From NCBI GenBank assembly GCA_950097015.1, contig CATNEN010000013.1, forward strand, positions 248,001-312,000: DNA of 64,000 nt, in the 5' to 3' direction. Below are positions 1 through 11,514 of the stretch, piece after piece. Made by a program: the position numbers and the translations under genes. Source of the DNA: Macrostomum hystrix. Taxonomy: Eukaryota; Platyhelminthes; Macrostomidae. Position 1 is the first letter of the stretch. Each line of letters starts with the position of its first letter. The notes beneath the pieces were generated by a model. It saw nothing but the letters and a program-made list of their open reading frames with translations, was not told the origin of the DNA and searched no databases.

Positions 1-343
1 AATCTGCTGTGTCAGCCTGTATAGTGTATACCATCACCCGAAAATAAGTTGAGTAAAACTTACTTCTAGAGTAAGCGCTTTCGTATTGTCGTGAGTCTAC
101 TCGTACTCAAGATAAATATAATCAGAGGTGAGAAGGACAAATTTTCGTGTTCAATCATGTGATTAAGGTAGTCTCAAAATAAACAGAATTAACAGCATGA
201 TTTAATCTATGTTACTCAGATTAACTTGATCTGATTTAGTATAAATCATGATTTCAGATTTCAGACGTAGTCGATTAACTTAACTCATTTGAACACTCAT
301 AAACAGAACTCTTTTTTCTGCTAAAATTTTCGAATTCATAGCG
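1..343. other. Intron sequence of the PDE4-like gene, no feature seen
   Basis: This AT-rich stretch precedes the first tandem array and lies upstream of the first visible PDE exon. No exon, repeat or mobile element end could be recognised. It is taken as intron because the exon at 1647 opens mid-codon and so must be joined to an exon outside the window. Confidence 0.5.
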
Positions 344-1550
344 CTTTTGATTGCGTGACCTTGGGGGATGAAATTCAATGCACATTCTCTCGCTTTTGAT
401 TGCGTGACCTTGGGGGATGAAATTCAATGCACATTCTCTCGCATTTGATTGCGTGACCTTGGGGGATGAAATTCAATGCACATTCTCTCGCATTTGATTG
501 CGTGACCTTGGGGGATGAAATTCAATGCACATTCTCTCGCATTTGATTGCGTGACCTTGGGGATGAAATTCAATGCAGATTCTCTCGCATTTGATAGTGT
601 GACCTTGGGGGATGAAATTCAATGCAGATTCTCTCGCATTTGATAGTGTGACCTTGGGGGATGAAATTCAATGCGCTTTCTCGCGTTTGATAGTGTGACC
701 TTGGGGGATGAAATTCAATGCACATTCTCTCGCATTTGATTGCGTGACCTTGGGGGATGAAATTCAATGCACATTCTCTCGCATTTGATTGCGTGACCTT
801 GGGGGATGAAATTCAATGCACATTCTCTCGCATTTGATAGTGTGACCTTGGGGGATGAAATTCAATGCACATTCTCTCGCATTTGATTGCGTGACCTTGG
901 GGGATGAAATTCAATGCACATTCTCTCGCATTTGATTGCGTGACCTTGGGGATGAAATTCAAATCACATTCTCTCGCATTTGATTGTGTGACCTTGGGGG
1001 ATGAAATTCAATGCACATTCTCTCGCATTTGATAGTGTGACCTTGGGGGATGAAATTCAATGCACATTCTCTCGCATTTGATAGTGTGACCTTGGGGGAT
1101 GAAATTCAATGCACATTCTCTCGCATTTGATAGTGTGACCTTGGGGGATGAAATTCAATGCACATTCTCTCGCATTTGATTGTGTGACCTTGGGGGATGA
1201 AATTCAATGCACATTCTCTCGCATTTGATAGTGTGACCTTGGGGGATGAAATTCAATGCACATTCTCTCACATTTGATAGTGTGACCTTGGGGGATGAAA
1301 TTCAATGCACATTCTCTCGCATTTGATAGTGTGACCTTGGGGGATGAAATTCAATGCACATTCTCTCGCATTTGATTGTGTGACCTTGGGGGATGAAATT
1401 AAATGCACATTCTCTCGCATTTGATAGTGTGACCTTGGGGGATGAAATTCAATGCACATTCTCTCACATTTGATAGAGTGACCTTGGGGGATGAAATTCA
1501 ATGCACATTCTCTCGCATTTGATTGCGTGATCTTAGGAAGTGAAATTCAA
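344..1550. repeat. 49-bp minisatellite, about 24 copies
   Basis: The unit contains TTGCGTGACCTTGGGGGATG followed by AAATTCAATGCACATTCTC. Spacing measured between successive copies is 49 bp. Two unit types differ at one block, TTGCGTGACC versus TAGTGTGACC, and are interspersed. It sits in the PDE intron and its last copies fade out about 90 nt before the splice acceptor. The unit is not a multiple of three, and the short open frames across it are by-products of the repetition. Confidence 0.95.
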
Positions 1551-1646
1551 CGCACATTCTCGACTTCACATTCAAAAACAGGCGAATAAACTTAACGCAC
1601 GCGCTCTTTTCAATTTTGCATTGAAAACAACGCCTTTCGCTCGCAG

Positions 1647-2954
1647 AGAACGAGTTGGCAATCATGTACAACGACATGAGTGTGCTGGAGAACCACCACT
1701 GTGCGGTTGCCTTCAAACTGCTGCAAGATCCCGGCTGCAACATCTTCAGCCAGCTGGACGATGTTGAAAGACGCCAGCTGCGCAAGATGGTCATCGACAT
1801 GGTGCTGGCCACGGACATGAGCAAGCACATGTCCCTGCTGGCCGACCTCAAAACCATGGTGGAGACAAAGAAAGTCGCCGGCGGCTGCCTTCTGAAGCTG
1901 GATAACTACAGTGAGAAGATGCAGATCATGCAGAACATGGTGCACTGCGCCGACCTCAGCAACCCGGCCAAGCCGCTGCCGCTGTCCACCCAGTGGGTCA
2001 CGCGTGTCATGGAGGAGTTCTTCAGCCAGGGCGACCGGGAGAAGGCCCTCGGCCTGCCAGTCAGCCCGATGTGCTGCAGGGAGACGGCTAATGTGGAGAA
2101 GTCCCAGGTGAGAAAAACTAAGCTCGCATGCCGTATAGTGTAAAGTTTTCCTAGGTTTTTCATAGTTCGGATTTCGAGATAAATACGCCTTAATGGATAG
2201 ATGGATGGGAGACTGGAAATGAAGTGGGTTTTGAGCAGATTATCTTCACATGGCGAAACAACAAACTACATTAAAAAATGGTCTGAAAAGAAAAATTGTG
2301 CGAAAATTTTTAAACAAATAAATGTCAGAAAAAATATCCCGTGGGAAATCTATCAAGCTGCGTCCGTCCAGGTGGCAAAGGATTTATACGAATAGTTTTA
2401 GTCTTGTAGCAAATCGTAACTGCAATTCAGGAGGAGCTCACAAGGCGGCTGCCTGGAGCTTGGGTCCCGAGAGTGGGTTGTCGCAATTTTCTGGACAACT
2501 CCCATTTAACACGGGTCGCGTCGAAAAATAAAATCAATTTTTCGTGAGCGCCATTCATATATTATTTGTCGTGACAGGCCACATTGCTTTGGGCAGTGCC
2601 GCCTCTGGGACACTGTTATGTCGGAAGGTGCAGACTGCCTTTGTCAACCTGTTCTAAAGCTGGGTTCAAAATTGACTTATGTAACGCACTCACAATTACC
2701 CGATAGATTAGCTGTCTGAGCCCGTGCTTTATTGTTTTATGTCCTAATTCATTGCGCAGGTCTCATTCATAGACTTCATCGTGCACCCGCTGTGGGAGGC
2801 GTGGACCGAGCTTGTGCACCCGGACGCCGAAGACATTTTGAATACACTGGAGCAGAACAGAGACTACTATTGTGAGCTGTCAGCCGCTAAGGAGGCCGAA
2901 GCCGCCTCCAAAGAGGAAGCGACAGCCGCTGCGGCTCACAAGCCATCGACATAG
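1647..2954 (+). CDS. PDE4-type cAMP phosphodiesterase, C-terminal exons (5'-partial)
   Basis: This gene hydrolyses cAMP; only the last part of the catalytic domain is present. Exon A (1647-2107) follows an acceptor ending CGCTCGCAG and starts in mid-codon. Exon B (2760-2954) follows ATTGCGCAG and ends at TAG; the donor between them is CAG|GTGAGA, phase 0. The joined protein reads [17 protein letters not shown], then [28 protein letters not shown] with the metal-binding Asp, [14 protein letters not shown] with the purine-selective Gln, and [12 protein letters not shown], all PDE4 catalytic blocks in order. The usual MCD after the SP motif is MCC here. The tail after the domain is short, Ala/Glu/Lys-rich and ends about 20 residues on. 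The regulatory UCR modules and the HD metal motif must lie left of the window. The subfamily call (PDE4 over PDE7/8) rests on these blocks. Confidence 0.95.
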
Positions 2955-5900
2955 GCTCTCCGGTAGATGCAGACGGAGGGCCAAGGCTGGGGTGAAGATT
3001 CAAGGAATATCTACAAATCTATGGGCGAAGCGAGCGAGCACGCGTAGGAGAGAATGGAGAAAGGGGAGCAAAGTGACAGAGCAAACACGGCCCGCCATGG
3101 AACCCTTTGTCCCTCCAGCTGCGTGTTTTTTCTTACTTACTTCGCCTCTACCCCCACGCCCCCTCGAGGTCTCCTCCTTAATCCCCTTCTCTGCGGCTGT
3201 CAAATCCCTCTGCATAAGTTCTTGCATCCCCTACTCGGAGGGTTGAGATCGGCGGAAACACGCGGCTACAAAAATGTGAATAAGCGAATGAGCAGGGGCG
3301 GAAAATCAGCTTTGCGCAGTTAGAAGGGAATAAGAGTGGGAGTAACGTTACATTTGCCACTACAATCAGTAGTAATTCTGCTATATACCACTTCGCCTTT
3401 ACCCCGGAGACTCTAGGCATGCGACAGTCAGTTCTCGTGTGCTCTCACCAACTTCCCCTAAGCCTGTTTTTGTGCGTGAACTAGACCCCAATCCCCAGTC
3501 TGCGACTTCATTCATTCATAAATTCATTCATTTCATCAAATCACCCTCCCATTTGCCCTGAATTGTCCATTGTGATTTAGTTCGTTAACTCCCACCCAAT
3601 TTCCCCGTTCCATACTTTATTTCACACTCTGAGTGACATTTTTCTATAGCAAGTGCGTATTGCTTTCAGTCGAGACCCGCTACATTGTTGATGCTCTATT
3701 TAATTTGTTATTTATATTAAACAGTCTCCATTGCGATTGATCCGACACACAAATCAGTTTTTGTTTGTCTGAACTGACCTTTAATATTTTGCAGCTGCTT
3801 CATTTGATTTCTCATTAAACCATGATTTTTGGAGAAAATATTAACACTAAAAACCACGCGTCTTCACAACACAAAATAGCAAATTACAAAATATTTCAGA
3901 CTGATAATTTGCGTCTATACGCTCGTATATAATAGTTTACGAGTTATATATAATGGAGCTTAAAAAATCACGCTTCAAACAATCACCTGATTTGCCTCCC
4001 GGGATTAAGCGATTTAGTTATAGTGTTGTAATTCATGGCTTTGAATTTTTTAGCTTTTCGTCCAACTCGAAACAGCTATAGCCCACCAATAGGGATTCTC
4101 GTACAAACTGCCCAGATTCTTGCAAGTTTTCCCGCAGCTTTTTGTTTTAACAAAAAACTTTTATTTTCTGTTCTTCGCTTTTCTCAAACTATTATAAATA
4201 CATTTGTTTATAAGTATGCCAAGATGCACTACATATTTATATATAGTAGAGTTACAGGACATCTGATAAAACGTCGACGAGATATACTTTTGAGACCATG
4301 AAACTGCAGATGTCACCCTAAACGTCTCCTGCAGGCGCATCGCATTGTTTGTCTAATCATTTTTACATTGATTTGAAATTTAAATGATTTTAGTAGGTGT
4401 GGACAGCTACTTATGACAGCTAAAGGCATAAATATAAATAAGTAATTAGGCACTGAATTGCCACATGCAGTACGCATGCACATACTAAATTTGCTAATAT
4501 TAGTTTACGATGGACACCGTAAATAGGACAGGGGGAGGTGAGAGGGGGGAATGCCACACAGAAAACGTCTATTGATCGTTTAAAATCATATAAATATCAT
4601 TAATTTCCGGGCGTCGGATAGAAAGGTTTCGCATGTCCTAATTCATACTCTAGCCTGTCAACACAGCAGCGACCTGATCCTGATCGATATCGCCTTATTA
4701 TCGATTTCTAAAAAGCTCTTTGGCTCCGTGCTCAGCTAGCCAGTACAGTGCTGAGCCAGCGCTTATCGATCAGCACATTTCTTCTATATTCCACTTTTTT
4801 AGAATAACTAGGGTATGAGCCAGGAAGCCAAGAGCCAAGAAGTATTTAGGGTATGAGCCAGCTAGCATTTGTTCAAAATAATAGCCAAACCCGTCGTGTG
4901 CCCAATGACCACTAGTAGCACTTAGTGAGCACTTTTATATATAGTCTATAAGTCTAAGAATTAGCCTTTAAGTAAAGATTTCGTTAATCCAAAATGCGTC
5001 GGAAGAGGAAAAAGTGTTTATAACTTTCGAATTAGAAACGAACAAAAATGTAATATCTGTGCAAACATTTGTTGTTTAGATTGCAGCATCAGCCTGTGTT
5101 CCAACTCAAGTGCTTCAATTAATTATATTTGGGTGAATATGTGAGCAATATCCTCCAATGAGCCACAGCCCATTCCACTTAGTACGTAAGTTGGTAACAC
5201 CAGCAGTAAAAACCACCCACTGTGCGACCTTTTTGCAAGCATATTGCTTTCCTTCCTTGATTCCTTTTCGGAAATACCGAATAATTGGCAAAGACTCGAT
5301 CATCGAAATCAATTATGTCCTTTGGCTAATACAGGGATCCTACTAAGAACACTGGATTTTAAGGTGTTTTAGGATCCGTGGGCAAATATAAAACTTCAGC
5401 AAAACTTGGTAGTTGTTGTGTATATTGTGCTCGACGTGAATGCACTTAATATGAATAGTCCATGTCTATGGTAATATCTTTTTACCCTAAAGAGCTGCGA
5501 CAACAGTTAGAGCTAAGAATCTATAAGTCGCAGACGCGAGGCAAATATAAAATCAGCACTAGTATAAACCACAGATAATAAAACACTATATGGGTTAAAG
5601 TATCTGTTGCATAAACCAAAGCCTGTTCGACTTTTATGTCAAATGAGATTTTAGTAGCTGGAGAACAAGAAACAGAATACATAACTGTAGTTGTAGACAC
5701 TACGGCTTTACGGTCCATTTTACTCGTTAAGAAGTCACAAGTTAAATTTGTAGGGGGAAATCACTTACACGCAAAACGCAACTAAGTCTTAAAATCCAAA
5801 ATTTATTACTTTTATAAAGGACCTCATAGGTGAAAACAGTTATAGTTGTGTTCTTCGTTATTACAATTTTTTGAAATAATGATTTGAAATTTGAAATCAC

Positions 5901-6324
5901 GCGCGCAGTTGCTGATCTAATAATGGTTCTATTTTCTTTCACTAACAAGTAACTATTAATATAATTGTTGCTGAAGATTGTATGGACTAGTGAATGACCA
6001 TGTTAACTTTAAATAAAATTAATCTAGATAATTTAAGATATATTCAATTGTATGTATGATTGTTGTCGAAACTCGCAACTGTATAAAAATTAGCAAAAAA
6101 ATTATAGTCATGAAAGTTACCGACTATTCTTTATAAAAAAATCTTTGCAACATAGCTTTTTGCAGAAATTTCAAGAATTTTATACAGGTTCTATTTTATA
6201 TCTAAGGAAAGTTAAAAACTTCAAGATACCATAGAATGAATGTATTATACTATATACTATAGTTGTTCTGAATCATAATTCTAACCATTATCTGTGGGGT
6301 GCATCCATTTTTTATTTTAGTTTT
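2955..6324. other. PDE 3' UTR and AT-rich intergenic DNA
   Basis: The first several hundred bases after the stop are presumably 3' UTR, but no clear AATAAA was found near. The rest is AT-rich with short random open frames. A partial duplication of GGGTATGAGCCAG occurs near 4812 and 4850. No gene or mobile element could be identified. Confidence 0.5.
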
Positions 6325-6380
6325 ATTGGTTTTTATAAAAACCAATAAATTGGTTAATATGGTTTTATTAAAACCATATT
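6325..6380. repeat. Two adjacent near-perfect palindromes
   Basis: 6325-6346 is a perfect 22-bp palindrome starting ATTGGTTTTTA. 6356-6380 is a second one with 12-bp arms starting AATATGGTTTTA around a single central base. They are separated by 9 bp. Each could form a cruciform or hairpin. Confidence 0.85.
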
Positions 6381-6525
6381 CATCATCTTGTCTGACAACA
6401 AAATGATAAACACATTCCTCCCTAAAATGTTTTTGGTTTTATATGCATGGGAGGCCTTAACTTAATTTGGAACTATATTATTTGATCAACTAATTTTGAC
6501 TTGAAAAATATTTCAATAATACATG

Positions 6526-8914
6526 TCAATGCAATCTTTTGGTTTCCCGCTCTAAATAATTAGACAGGATAGTAGTGGGTGATCCATTAGGCCTATAGGA
6601 TGTTGCCAAAGTGACATTTAAGGAAAACTCGACACCACATGAACTCCTGCAGGTAGTTCTCCTCCATTTAATTGAACAATACCTCTTGCACTTGCACTGC
6701 TTGCAAGACCGTGCAGCGGTAGCAATTGATGGAGTCCTTGCCAAGATGTTGCTAAAGTGACATAGCAATGTCACAGGTCTTGCAATTCCTGCTATTGGCG
6801 AGCAGGTGGATGCTAGGCCCCCTATATTAACGTTAACTTTTTCTAAGAAGCAACTGTAAATTTTATAATTAAAGTAAAGGCTGCAAGCTTAATCTTACTT
6901 TATGCAAGCTTTTTACTTTATGCAGCTGACTTTTATAATTTGATGGCATGCCCTGAACTTTCGGTAAAATGTGTCCATGCTAATCAGAAGAATAGGCCTC
7001 TGCTTCTTGCGTTCCATGTAAGAATCTCTGCAATCTATCGTTTCAGCTTTTCCTGCAGTTTCACGCAAGTGTTCATCTTCCAAAAGGAATTTTCTGATGG
7101 CATTTCTTGTTAATGGCACTCTCCTTTGTGCCTTCGGCTTTAGCACCTTTGGTGTGCACTTCAGTATGTTCATAACTCCGTGAATATGTTTTGTATTGCT
7201 CACACTATTGCACATCTGCCTGATGAGATGCTGCATGTGTGGCTTCCACTTCTCAGCAACAAGCGACGCCACCACATGATCGACCATTGCGGCATGGGTC
7301 TCATTACCTGCTGCAGTTGAGCTTGGAGAATTTTGCATAAGGCTTTTTCTTTTATCAATCTGCTTCAGGCGTCAAATCTCCCTCTTTTTGCGGCTTCCAG
7401 TTGCGCCTCCAGCGCAGCCACATTTTTGTTCTTCTTTGCCTCTCTTTTCCTCACTGCTACAGCCCATTGAGAATGAGCCACAACCACTTGTGCCTTGGTC
7501 ACAGTCCTCGCTGCCGAACGCTGCATTTGCTTCCTCCTGTTCACCCTTTTCTGCTTGCCTTCCGTACCTGCCTAAACCGGTAATAGGATTGCATACTTTT
7601 CCTTCGTTTATATTCCTTCCAACCATCTAGATCTTCTGTTCTCTTCCTATGTGTATAAATTTGATTCTTAATCCTTTTCTTCTCCTTTTTCAATGGCATG
7701 CTGCAATTCTGGAGAGGATTTGGAATTTAGGAAGTTACATATTCATTTTGGTTGCAACACAAAAATTGTGTGACTATGCACTGTACTCATGGATAGTGGA
7801 AAAATCCCTCTTAGTAGTTCTTCTGTTAGTTCTTCTGTTAGTTCTACTGGTAGTTCTGGTAGTTCTACTGTTAAATGGTATAAAAAATAATCCAGACTTT
7901 ATAGCTCATGATCATCTTTAATTCCTGCTATAGTAGCATTGTAACAACAAGAACAGTTGCAAAAAAAGTTGTTGGGCGGGTTTTGGCAGGTTCTTTTGAA
8001 TATGAAACCCTCTGCATTGCTAAGCAGCCATTGCTTGCAGCCATCACATTGTATCCACTGGAATTTTCTTCCTGTTGGTTTAATGCAGTTTTTGAATGCA
8101 CAAGGCCAACTAACCAACCAAGCTCAACCAATGAGATGGGCTTTTTGGATGTTGTCAAAGGAGTTAAATTTTTAACCTTCTTAAAACCAATTTTTAACAG
8201 CTGCAATCTGCAATAGCAGTGGTACACAAACAGGACAGATGCCTATAAAGGATTCCAGCATCTATTCTGCAAACCTCATGTGTTTTCTTAACGCCAGGCA
8301 TGTTCAAGATCTTTTTAGACTCAAGCTGCATGGCATAAATGATGATCTCTGCACTTGTAACAATGAGCAGTTGCATCTTTAGCTTCTCACCTGAGTTAGC
8401 CACCTTGATAACTGCCTCCAGTGAATCAATGTCACTTTCAGCTGCAACAATATCCTCACATTGCCACTTCAATGCTGCGCCGACACCATCAGTGGCACTT
8501 TAACCATGAGTGGCTTTGGAGAAAATCCAATTCCACTAGTGTATCCAATCCCATGCTTACTTAAAAAACTGTTTACTTGAAACATACACTCGTAGTACCC
8601 TTCTTGTAGTACTGTCTTGTTACTGAAAAGATATTGCCTTGTCAAGATAAGCAGCAACAGCACCCAAAGTCTTCCTGATGTCTGTTGAGAGCAACACAAA
8701 TGCCTGCAGTTCCTTGTGTTGTACCAGTCATCCTGCTAACAATGCGGGATCCGGCGAACTCCAATATGAAGTCCAAGATTTCTAGGTAGTGTAGTAGTAG
8801 CGCTGCCACCAGGGCGTCAGGACTTCTGCCTTCTGTGAGGTGAAGGATCCTTGGCCCGAAAAAGAAGAAGTCACGAAGTCTCGAGAAGCATACAGTGCAG
8901 AGTTTCAGTTGCAA
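6526..8914 (-). pseudogene. Decayed minus-strand coding region, probably from a mobile element
   Basis: Several short open frames lie end to end on the minus strand but in different frames (8914-8642, 8699-8469, 8472-8194, 8117-7899, 7626-7372, 7338-6913, 6774-6526). The 8117-7899 segment has a cysteine cluster with WIQCDGCKQW and CNCSCC, resembling a PHD-like zinc-binding fold. The 7338-6913 segment is charged and shows no family I know. The frames are interrupted by stops and frame changes, with no convincing splice sites at the breaks, so this looks like a relic. A duplicated TATA-containing block upstream (9084-9377) points the same way. The family is not identified, and a fast-evolving intron-poor gene cannot be excluded. 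Confidence 0.35.
7805..7876. repeat. Short degenerate repeat of about 12 bp
   Basis: TAGTTCTTCTGT and close variants (TAGTTCTACTG, TAGTTCTGG) are repeated about six times. The flanking text, CCCTCTTAGTAGTTCT to ACTGTTAA, recurs in single-copy form near 16112-16135. Confidence 0.7.
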
Positions 8915-9083
8915 TTACAGGCTGTCAGTGTCCTGCGTAGCTCGGATGGTGGGGTGGAAGGCTAAGTTAGTTTCGGGACTTAGCCAGAACTGAGCTTACG
9001 AGCAGTCACATGCAGAGACTGAAGTAGGAAACTTAGACACGCGATGGCACTGACAATAAAGACTGAAATAAGTCAGAGAAAAC

Positions 9084-9377
9084 GTTAATGACAGACAGTG
9101 GAAGGGTTGAGGGCCAGAAGAGTGGGGAGCTTTCTTTTATAGGCAGGGGCCTCCCATAGGGTCAGTGCAGAGTTAGAAAACACGTGATTGAATCACGTGG
9201 TTTTTAAAAATAGCAACTGATGTCAGTGGCGTTAATGACAGACAGTGGAAGGGTTGAGGGCCAGAAGAGCGGGGAGCTTTCTTTTATAGGCAGGGGCCTC
9301 CCATAGGGTCAGTGCAGAGTTAGAAAACACGTGATTGAATCACGTGGTTTCTAAAAATAGCAACTGACGTCAGTGGC
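9084..9377 (-). promoter_or_regulatory. Tandemly duplicated 147-bp promoter-like block
   Basis: Two head-to-tail copies (9084-9230, 9231-9377) differ at only a few bases. On the minus strand each carries TATAAAAG (complement of 9134-9141 and 9281-9288). Upstream of it is a hairpin, CACGTGATT-G-AATCACGTG, with an E-box in each arm. A CRE-like site lies further upstream: TGACGTCA in the second copy, TGATGTCA in the first. The order CRE, E-box hairpin, TATA reads toward the decayed coding region at 8914-6526. Promoter function is inferred from motifs only. Confidence 0.5.
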
Positions 9378-10026
9378 GCCAGAAACGTCACTCCTACGTA
9401 GGTTCCTGTCCCATAATCAAAGCCCCAAGTGCAGTAAACATGTTTACTTGCACTTTAAAAGACAAAGAGAGAGGCCAGTCACATGAGGAGAATCACGCGC
9501 TGACTGAGTGCAGACAACCACACACAAAGAAAAGGACAAGGGACAACAAAGCCAGCGCGGGACAAAGAGGTGATGACTCATCCCTGGGGGGAAGAGACAG
9601 CACACTCAAAGTACAGGCGCGGCCGGGGAAGGGAAGGGCAGAGAGGGACAGACCAGACCACGCCAGAGAGGGCGGGCCAGGCAGTCACTCAATGCTAGCA
9701 AAAAGGGGGCACCTAAGCTACCTTGCAGGTGGGGCTACTGACAGCTAGTGAGACACCAATAGGCCCCTAAGCAGTGGCTCACTACACTTGTCAGATGGGT
9801 AGGCAATGTTTTGGTGGATTATGATGTCTAAATTTTCTCTATAGTAAGCCAATTAAACATTGGTGTGTGTCTTAGAGGCATAATTTTCGGAAAAAACACA
9901 TTTAGCACAATATGTCCAGGCTGCAATGTCAATCTTACATGACAAATGGCTTGACATTGATAACAGAAATGCCTGAAATAGGGTCCATGTTGTGTTCTTA
10001 GCTTCTTTGCAAGAATTGGAAGACAC
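9378..10026. other. Unassigned, probably transposon-derived flank
   Basis: This segment lies between the duplicated promoter block and the Harbinger element. An open frame at 9440-9748 (+) is very polar, with no recognisable domain and no splice context, and is not called a gene. A 66-codon minus-strand frame (10028-9828) is interrupted by the Harbinger insertion site and may belong to the same decayed unit as 6526-8914. Confidence 0.3.
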
Positions 10027-10292
10027 AAAGGCCCGTATGCAGAAAGCTCAGTCTATGGTAGTCCGGTCTAGAAAAACTAGTCCAGACTAGGACTTGGTAT
10101 GCAGAAACATGAAGCCAGTCGAGTCTACCATAGACAGAACTAGGGTAGCTCAGTCCTAGCTAGTCGCATCTTATTTTTGATATGCATAAAAGTTACAACT
10201 AGCTAGTCCGGTCTAGAAAAAAACCTAGACTACTCTGGTGCAGTCTAGGATACTGGCTTTTTCATTGCCCAAGACAGCCAAGATTTACAGAA

Positions 10293-10720
10293 ATGAATAT
10301 TTTATTAGCTGTTGATTTAGTTCAACAAGACCTCCGTTGGCAGTGCATTTTTCGTGATCGGTTGGAACCACTTCAACAATTCTCAGAGGTTGAGATCAAA
10401 AGACTGTTTCGGTTTGAACCGCGGTCACTAGTTGCACTGGTGGAACTAGTCAGACAGATCTTGAAAGAGCAACCCAGTGAAACAAGAGTCTCACTCCCAT
10501 GCTGCAACTGTGCTTGACACTGTCTTATCTTGGCACTGGCAGCTTTCAGCAGAACTTGTCTGCTCTTGGAGGTATTGATCAGAGCACGATGTCCCGCTGC
10601 TACTGGAAAGTGGTAAGAGCAATTAATGTCCAATTGGATAATATCCACTATCCAGAGCCAGGTGTTGAGCGGACACGCATTTCAACAGGGTTTCGCCAAA
10701 TTTGCCGATATACTCCGAAC
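10293..10720 (+). pseudogene. Harbinger transposase (HARBI1-like) N-terminal fragment
   Basis: The first open frame ends at 10517 and homology continues from about 10499 in another frame, showing a frameshift. The text includes FRFEPRSLVALVELVRQIL, then LTLSYLGTGSFQQNL, IDQSTMSRCYWKVVRAI and ISTGFRQIC. These match the helix-turn-helix N-terminal part of Harbinger nucleases (GSFQ, S-T-SRC, VV-AI). Homology stops just before the segment where the first catalytic Asp (the AIDGT motif) would be. Sequence after about 10720 belongs to the opposite-strand partner. Confidence 0.75.
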
Positions 10721-11250
10721 CCGATGAACGTCGAGATGGTTCTTCGAGTAAGATGTTGTCCGACTGTAGATTGTTCAAGCTTGTCTGTGGCATTGATTGA
10801 TGCCGTCGATCTGCTGATGCCCCAGTCAGTGACGATGGCCTCAAATTGTTCTTCTCCGTCAGCCCGACGCTCAATCCAGATGAAAGTGGCGTCAGTTGTG
10901 GGTTGTCTTCACCAATTATTGCCAGTGCCTTCAAATCATTCGATGACATTTTTGGAGGCGGTCCACCTCCAGTCTTCTTGGCACTTTTCTCCTTGATTCG
11001 CTGAACAATGTTCTTCCATTGTTTTTTCACCTTATCAACAGAGTAACTAGTATTGCACTGCTCGTTGACTCGCGATGTAACATCTTCCCATGCATTTGCT
11101 CGTCGTTTTTAACAGGCAGACTTTGACCCTTCGAAAAAATTGCGGTCAAATGCCCTTGGAGGGCATCAAGAAGAATGTTTTCGTAATTGTTTGCTGGCGA
11201 CATTCCAGACGTATGCAAGGCAGATAGAAATATGAATACGATGGCCAATA
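10690..11250 (-). pseudogene. Harbinger Myb/SANT-like DNA-binding partner, frameshifted
   Basis: On the minus strand the region 11248-11090 encodes ENILLDALQGHLTAIFSKGQ. After a frame change, 11030 onward encodes KKQWKNIVQRIKEKSAKK and then TGGGPPPKMSSNDL. This is typical of the trihelix/Myb-like accessory protein of PIF/Harbinger elements: the third helix with KKQW, then the GGGPPP linker. Harbinger transposition requires this partner to bring the nuclease to the DNA and nucleus. The reading frame is broken near 11030-11090. Confidence 0.65.
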
Positions 11251-11514
11251 AAGTAATAAGCCAGCTAGGCGCTTGAATGTGCCCCGTCTTTCCCCACCCA
11301 TAGAAGGACCATAGACAACGTGGAATCCATTGAGGATTTGGTGCTTAAGTTTGGCGCTCGGTCTAGCCCAGACTGGTCTAGCCCAGACTGGTCTAGCCTA
11401 GACTCATCATGGTAGTCATGACTAGCTTTTATGCATACCGATTTCAAGACCATAGACCAAACTACCCAGTCCAGACTAGCTAGACTGGGCTAGGCTTTCT
11501 GCATATGGGCCAAA

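Larger units (their letters stand above)
10030..11511. mobile_element. PIF/Harbinger DNA transposon, internally deleted
   Basis: The left end begins GGCCCGTATGCAGAAAGC and the right end is its inverse, GGCCCATATGCAGAAAGC read inward. A 3-bp duplication AAA flanks both ends (10027-10029, 11512-11514). Harbinger elements make 3-bp duplications, usually TWA. Subterminal segments rich in short GTCTAG/CTAGAC and AGTCTAGC-type words repeat on both sides. Inside are the two expected genes facing each other: the transposase N-terminal part on + and a Myb/SANT-like partner on -. The DDE nuclease core between them is absent, so this 1482-bp copy cannot encode a working transposase. Confidence 0.85.

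Noticed and set aside
344-1550. Regular 49-bp repeats considered as a CRISPR array
   Set aside because: Units are head-to-tail with no unique spacers, in a eukaryotic intron.
8642-8914. Weak likeness of a minus-strand fragment to a histone H2A-like helix (ALLLHYLEILDFILEFAG)
   Set aside because: Only a short Leu-rich stretch; no other H2A block is present in any frame nearby.
9440-9748. Polar 102-codon plus-strand ORF
   Set aside because: No domain or splice context; composition follows local GC-rich repeats.
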